Of a stretch of 64,000 nucleotides of DNA, positions 59,968-64,000 are shown piece after piece. The stretch lies in contig OX422216.1 in the NCBI GenBank assembly GCA_949130495.1, positions 105,345,967 through 105,409,966 on the forward strand, in the 5' to 3' direction. The notes under the pieces were generated by a model. The model did not search any database and was not told the DNA's origin. It saw only the letters and a list, made by a program, of their open reading frames with translations. Both the position numbers and the translations under genes were made by a program. The first letter of the stretch is position 1, and each line of letters starts with the position of its first letter. This DNA is from Sambucus nigra. Lineage: Eukaryota; Streptophyta; Magnoliopsida; Dipsacales; Adoxaceae.

Positions 59968-62900
59968 TGTGACACCCCGCCTAATAAAATATCGGGCGAT
60001 CACTCCTATATCAAATTAAAACAGGAGTCTCATATGGCTCATTCTTAGCATCACTATCGAAAATCAATTTAATTACTAATATCCTATTAGGCCGACGTCA
60101 AATTTTTTTAATTAACTAATCTTTTTAACCAAACCATTCAAATAAAACAATTACAACAGTTTAAATAAAATAAAATAACCGAACACTCGGTAAAATAATA
60201 CAACCAAATCGAATGCCGCGCTAAAAGGCGATAAAAGAATAAATGAGTACAGTTGGGCCATAAGTCCGAATGTTTTTACAATACCTCCTATCTAGATCTC
60301 AATGATAGAAGCGTCTAATATAAACCTGCTTGCATCCACAGCTGCTGCAGCAAACGTCTGACTCGAAAGAATCATTATCCAGGTGTCCCTGTGTTTGGAC
60401 ACCTGTATATATATAGATATAGCAAGAGGGGAAAATAGAGAAACGGGTCAGAGCCCGAGTTTTGAAAATATTTTAGCAAGTGCTTAAAATCCATATTTTA
60501 AAATATGTTATTTCTCATATTTAAACCGGTAGCGCTCTCACATGAGATACACCTCACCCATCTTCTAACAGTGCACAACTATCGCATACCTTTTTAAATA
60601 TCCTAGTTAAGCTACCCTTCCTAACTAATGTAATTACCCATCTTCTAATAATCCTCATCAATTCGAGTACTAAGGACTAAACTTCTCCCCATTCCCAACA
60701 TTACGTTATGTTCATGCGTGGGGTGTCTCGCGAAGCGAAATCCAAACAAGGAACCCCCCCGATACACTACTACGTGATAATTTTGATCATCGGGATCCAT
60801 TAGGCCTTCAGTACATACCATATTTATACCATCCCGTATTTATTAATAGTTCTCATTAGAACCTAAGATTCATATTCATATAAATCTGGATATTCATTTA
60901 CCAGAAGTAATATCACCCTTTATTCATTCTTTTCACTCTATACAAGGTTAGGTTATATGATATCTCATCTCACATATATAAACAATATACTAAATGCAAC
61001 AAGTATATTAATCATCCACCGAACTATAATATAAGTGGCTTAGTCATTCTCATTTACTAAGCATCCGTGGATTATCTCAAGTACACGTATATGTTAATCA
61101 CAATACATATATACATATATGGCACCCCTAGGCTCAGCTGCGGTGCACTCATACTCTGCTATCAAATCCCTGTATATCACACACATAAGGATCACGCGTT
61201 CCGCATCACTCAGGAATCGTATCAATATAAATCACACATGTTGGAGGCGAACATAGTTCACATACCCATGGGTCACACACATACTTACGCTCCCATAGTC
61301 AGCAGATTTATCGACTCACAAATAAGCCCTTCACAATCCTATATTCTTGAGGTACCAAATCTAAAATCCCCCCAAAGGCAACACAAGATAAGATTGTCCT
61401 CACACGAATGCCAACCTCCCATGATAGCAAGTATGGTAGGTATGTCATACACATAATAAACAATCATATAGGTACACATTCCACCTATATAAATATATAA
61501 TCAATTTGGTATTCACACAACCATATTATAATTATAAGTATTTCTCTCACCTATACATAATTCCCCATAGGTAATTATTTAACCCACGTATATAATAACA
61601 TTCGGGCATACGCACAATCCGTATAATAAATTTCCTACGTAGTATATTTATCTCTCGAATATCCTACGCATTTATCAATTTTGACTAATCCTCAATATAT
61701 TATTTCCGAGCTTTTCTCACCGCACGATGACAATACCAACAACACCGATATATTTATTCGTCCCATAAATAACGATAGGCATTCCTCTCACCTATAATAA
61801 TAGTCATAAATAGACGTATTGGATGACTGCTCAATTCTCTTTAGCCCATATCCTAAATTTCATCCTAGTCACCTCATAGGATTTTACTCAACCAAAATTG
61901 GCATATAAGTGTGTTTTCTACGCGCACAATTACTTATATAAAATTTTGCTCACCGAAACATCACCTCGAGTGTTACTCCTCCCAAACACCCCTATTTGGG
62001 TAAATCTTGGAGTTTACTTTCATCTAACCCAAGATACGTACCTTACTTTAAAAAAAATATTTAGAAGTTCCCATACTATTTTTAGGAACCCCAAATATTT
62101 ATCTCCAAAGAATTCTAGCTTTTATTTTTCCAAAATCCGAGTGCATTTCCGAGTTGGTGATTTCACTCAGGAACTTCCATCTTATAAAAATAATAACAAT
62201 TCGAAGAAAAATCAGAAAAATATGCGGTCAGCGCCCACACGACCGTATCAAAAATATCTACAACTTTCGTGTTTTGACCGAGAGCTGAATCAGCTGTCTT
62301 CCTGTCCAAAATAGTCTAGAAGTGACGCTGGTCAATATTCACCGTCTTCTCCAAAAATCCGAACCTCCATTAAAACACCTCCAAGCTTTTTATCTCCTCT
62401 ATCATCATCAACCAACATCAAACAACCATAAATACACATATAGAAATGGTTCTAATCATCCTAGAACCCATATTCAACAATTAATTTCAATTAATTTCAA
62501 GTTTCTCAAATTGGGTATTAATCGAGTTATATCCGTTTTAATCTTCCAAAAACCAGTTGATCCACGGAATTTCAACCCAAAAATCTTTAGTTTTATACCA
62601 ACTACAATATGAGAAATTAAACACACTAAATCATAAAGCAAGTTAAACACTTGCCTCGTGGATTAAATCCGACGACCACGAGTTGAATCCCGCGAATTTT
62701 GGCCGGAAATCTCTTCTTTTCTTTCTTCTTCTTTCTTCTCTTCGTTCTCTCTTCTCTCTCTCTCTCTTAGGGATGATATTTGGGGGAAATTAGGGCTTCC
62801 ACCTCTTGAAATCTGAAATTGGGTATATACCCAATTATTAAATAACTCGTGCACTCATTTACGAGTCCCTACTAGTCCAAAAATATCCGAAACCCAAATA

Positions 62901-63297
62901 CTACCCCCGGGTACTCTATTTTGACTATCTAGGCCATTCCGAACCCAATGGCGCAGTCAAAATCTCCATCAAAGTCACTTAACTAAAATTTACTATTTTG
63001 ACCCAACACGTTCAATACGCGTATTTTTTCAATTTAAAATATTTCCTTTGTCGCTTTACCCAACTTGCGACATGTAATTAAAAATAATCCACTCATATAC
63101 TTAGTCTCGTAAGAAAATATAATCCATGTAAATATTAATCTGACACTCGGAAACTAATATTTACTATTCACTTTATAACATTAAAATTATTTAATTTCAC
63201 TCATTAATCCCAAAATTACTATTCATAATAATTCCTCAAATTGCCAAATTACATCAACCGTGTAATTTAAATACCTTTAAAAGTATGGGGTATTACA
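59968..63297 (-). mobile_element. Solo LTR H (3330 bp) nested in LTR G, AGTGT duplication
   Basis: The left edge is TGTGACACCCCGCC and the right edge GGGGTATTACA, the two ends of a D-type LTR on the minus strand. AGTGT flanks it at 59963-59967 and 63298-63302. Internal landmarks shared with D include AACGGGTCAGAGCCCGA near 60441. Open stretches inside have no known domain. No internal region follows either end, so it is a solo LTR. The slot of the palindromic minisatellites in D and I holds no clear array here. Confidence 0.92.
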
Positions 63298-63302
63298 AGT
63301 GT

Positions 63303-63701
63303 CAAAACATTTAATTTTATAGATTAAGTCCCAACGATATGAATTTTATACATAAACCATTTTAATAAACACAGTTATAGTAATGAATATTAAACCATTC
63401 AAGTGAATCAAACAGGCTGGAATAGCATCCCAATAAAATATCTCAAAACCACGAACAATAATAATACTAACAATCCCAACTGAAAACTGAGTGCAGAAAA
63501 TAAGGAAGTACAATGTCTCTTTGAACTAAATAGAAACTGAAAATGGGAGACACATGACCTATCTAAAATGACTAAATGAAGAGCTGAGATAACAAGGATG
63601 AAGTCGTATAAATGCAAGGACCTACAACTCCCACACTAGCTGCAGCACGATAATCAATCCAACGATCTGAGTCTGGCGTCCTAGTGGCTGGGCCCCTGAT
63701 A

Positions 63702-63735
<34 letters not shown>
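63303..63735 (-). mobile_element. LTR G, continuation after nested LTR H
   Basis: CAAAACATTTAATTTTATAG continues AAGCTAAGTGT exactly as TTTTGACACTTAGCTTAATT does in the D LTR on the other strand. It runs to CTAGTGGCTGGGCCCCTGAT (compare GGTGCCCAGCCACAGGGG in D) and a (TA)n(GA)n tract at about 63697-63735. In D the same tract lies ~570 bp from the LTR end, in agreement with the 574 bp kept here. LTR similarity stops at the GA tract, so G is broken at this point by what follows. Confidence 0.82.
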
Positions 63736-63736
63736 G

Positions 63737-64000
63737 CAGGCTCCTGTGTACACTAAGTTTGCACACTAAGTTTGCACATTACCTTATAAAAGTGTGCAAA
63801 CTTAGTGCTGGCGCACACCAATTTTTTTATGTGATATTTTAACATTTCAACGGACTCACATAAAAAAAATTAGCTCAAAAATTTTTTTTTTGCTATTTTT
63901 AAAAAATCGGTCAAACTTTCACAGTTTTTAAAGGGCTTAAAAACTGCGAAAGTTTGACCGATTTTTTAAAAATAGCAAAAAAGGTTTTTTTGAGCTGATT
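63737..64000. mobile_element. Foldback/MITE-like hairpin element, cut by window end
   Basis: A short inverted repeat (CACTAAGTTTGCACAC and GTGTGCAAACTTAGTG, about 63757-63804) is followed by a larger one: 63868-63931 pairs with 63937-64000 around a 5-bp loop (AGGGC), 64 bp per arm with few mismatches. The right arm still pairs at the last base of the window, so the hairpin extends further. No coding potential is seen. The structure suits a non-autonomous foldback element; the superfamily cannot be told without the far end. Confidence 0.7.

Noticed and set aside
61898..62612. Open frames of 138 and 96 codons inside LTR H
   Set aside because: Within an LTR on the opposite strand to its transcription; no domain.

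Overview
This window is repeat-only nuclear DNA from a flowering plant, most likely a eudicot (inferred). The plant signs are long-LTR Ty3/gypsy elements primed by initiator tRNA-Met, integrases ending in a chromodomain (Tekay/Del-like chromoviruses), and L1-type LINEs whose ORF1 carries DUF4283 plus a zinc knuckle. I found no host gene, tRNA, rRNA or CRISPR. The species cannot be told.

Layout. (1) 1-27011: a head-to-tail array of one Ty3/gypsy family, read int(A, partial)-LTR1-int(B)-LTR2-int(C)-LTR3(truncated). All copies are dead, and they share several identical stops and frameshifts. (2) 14355-24864: a second, complete chromovirus (element D) sits in the RNase H region of unit C. It has two ~3.0 kb LTRs and 5-bp target duplications GATTT, a gag without a visible capsid domain, and a broken pol. 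(3) 27012-32648: an LTR-like sequence (E, probably minus strand), split by a solo LTR of the D-related superfamily (I, 29302-32296, duplication AATTT). (4) 32649-59826: a dense nest of L1-type LINEs in both orientations. Only one, Z (33948-39926, minus), keeps two long open frames (591 and 1216 aa) joined by an ATGA stop/start overlap; the others (X, Y, V, U, T, Q, P, S, R) are broken. LTR-like block F with a 114-bp (AAT)n tract interrupts R. (5) 59827-63735: a minus-strand LTR (G) holding a solo LTR (H, duplication AGTGT). (6) 63737-64000: a foldback hairpin cut by the window end.

The genes do not form a host pathway. Gag-pol of the Ty3/gypsy copies would make capsid, protease, reverse transcriptase, RNase H and integrase; the LINE frames would make an RNA-binding protein and an endonuclease/reverse transcriptase. 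The order of insertion can be partly read from nesting: array before D; host LINE Y before Z and before V/U; E before I; G before H.

I see no clearly new biological system. The best leads are the array of pre-inactivated elements, the intact LINE Z, a 3'-terminal signature shared by the LINEs (GGGGTATRCCCC palindrome, TATATACATA-like box, variable C tract), palindromic minisatellites at one slot of two related LTRs, and head-to-head LINE pairs with both tails pointing outward.
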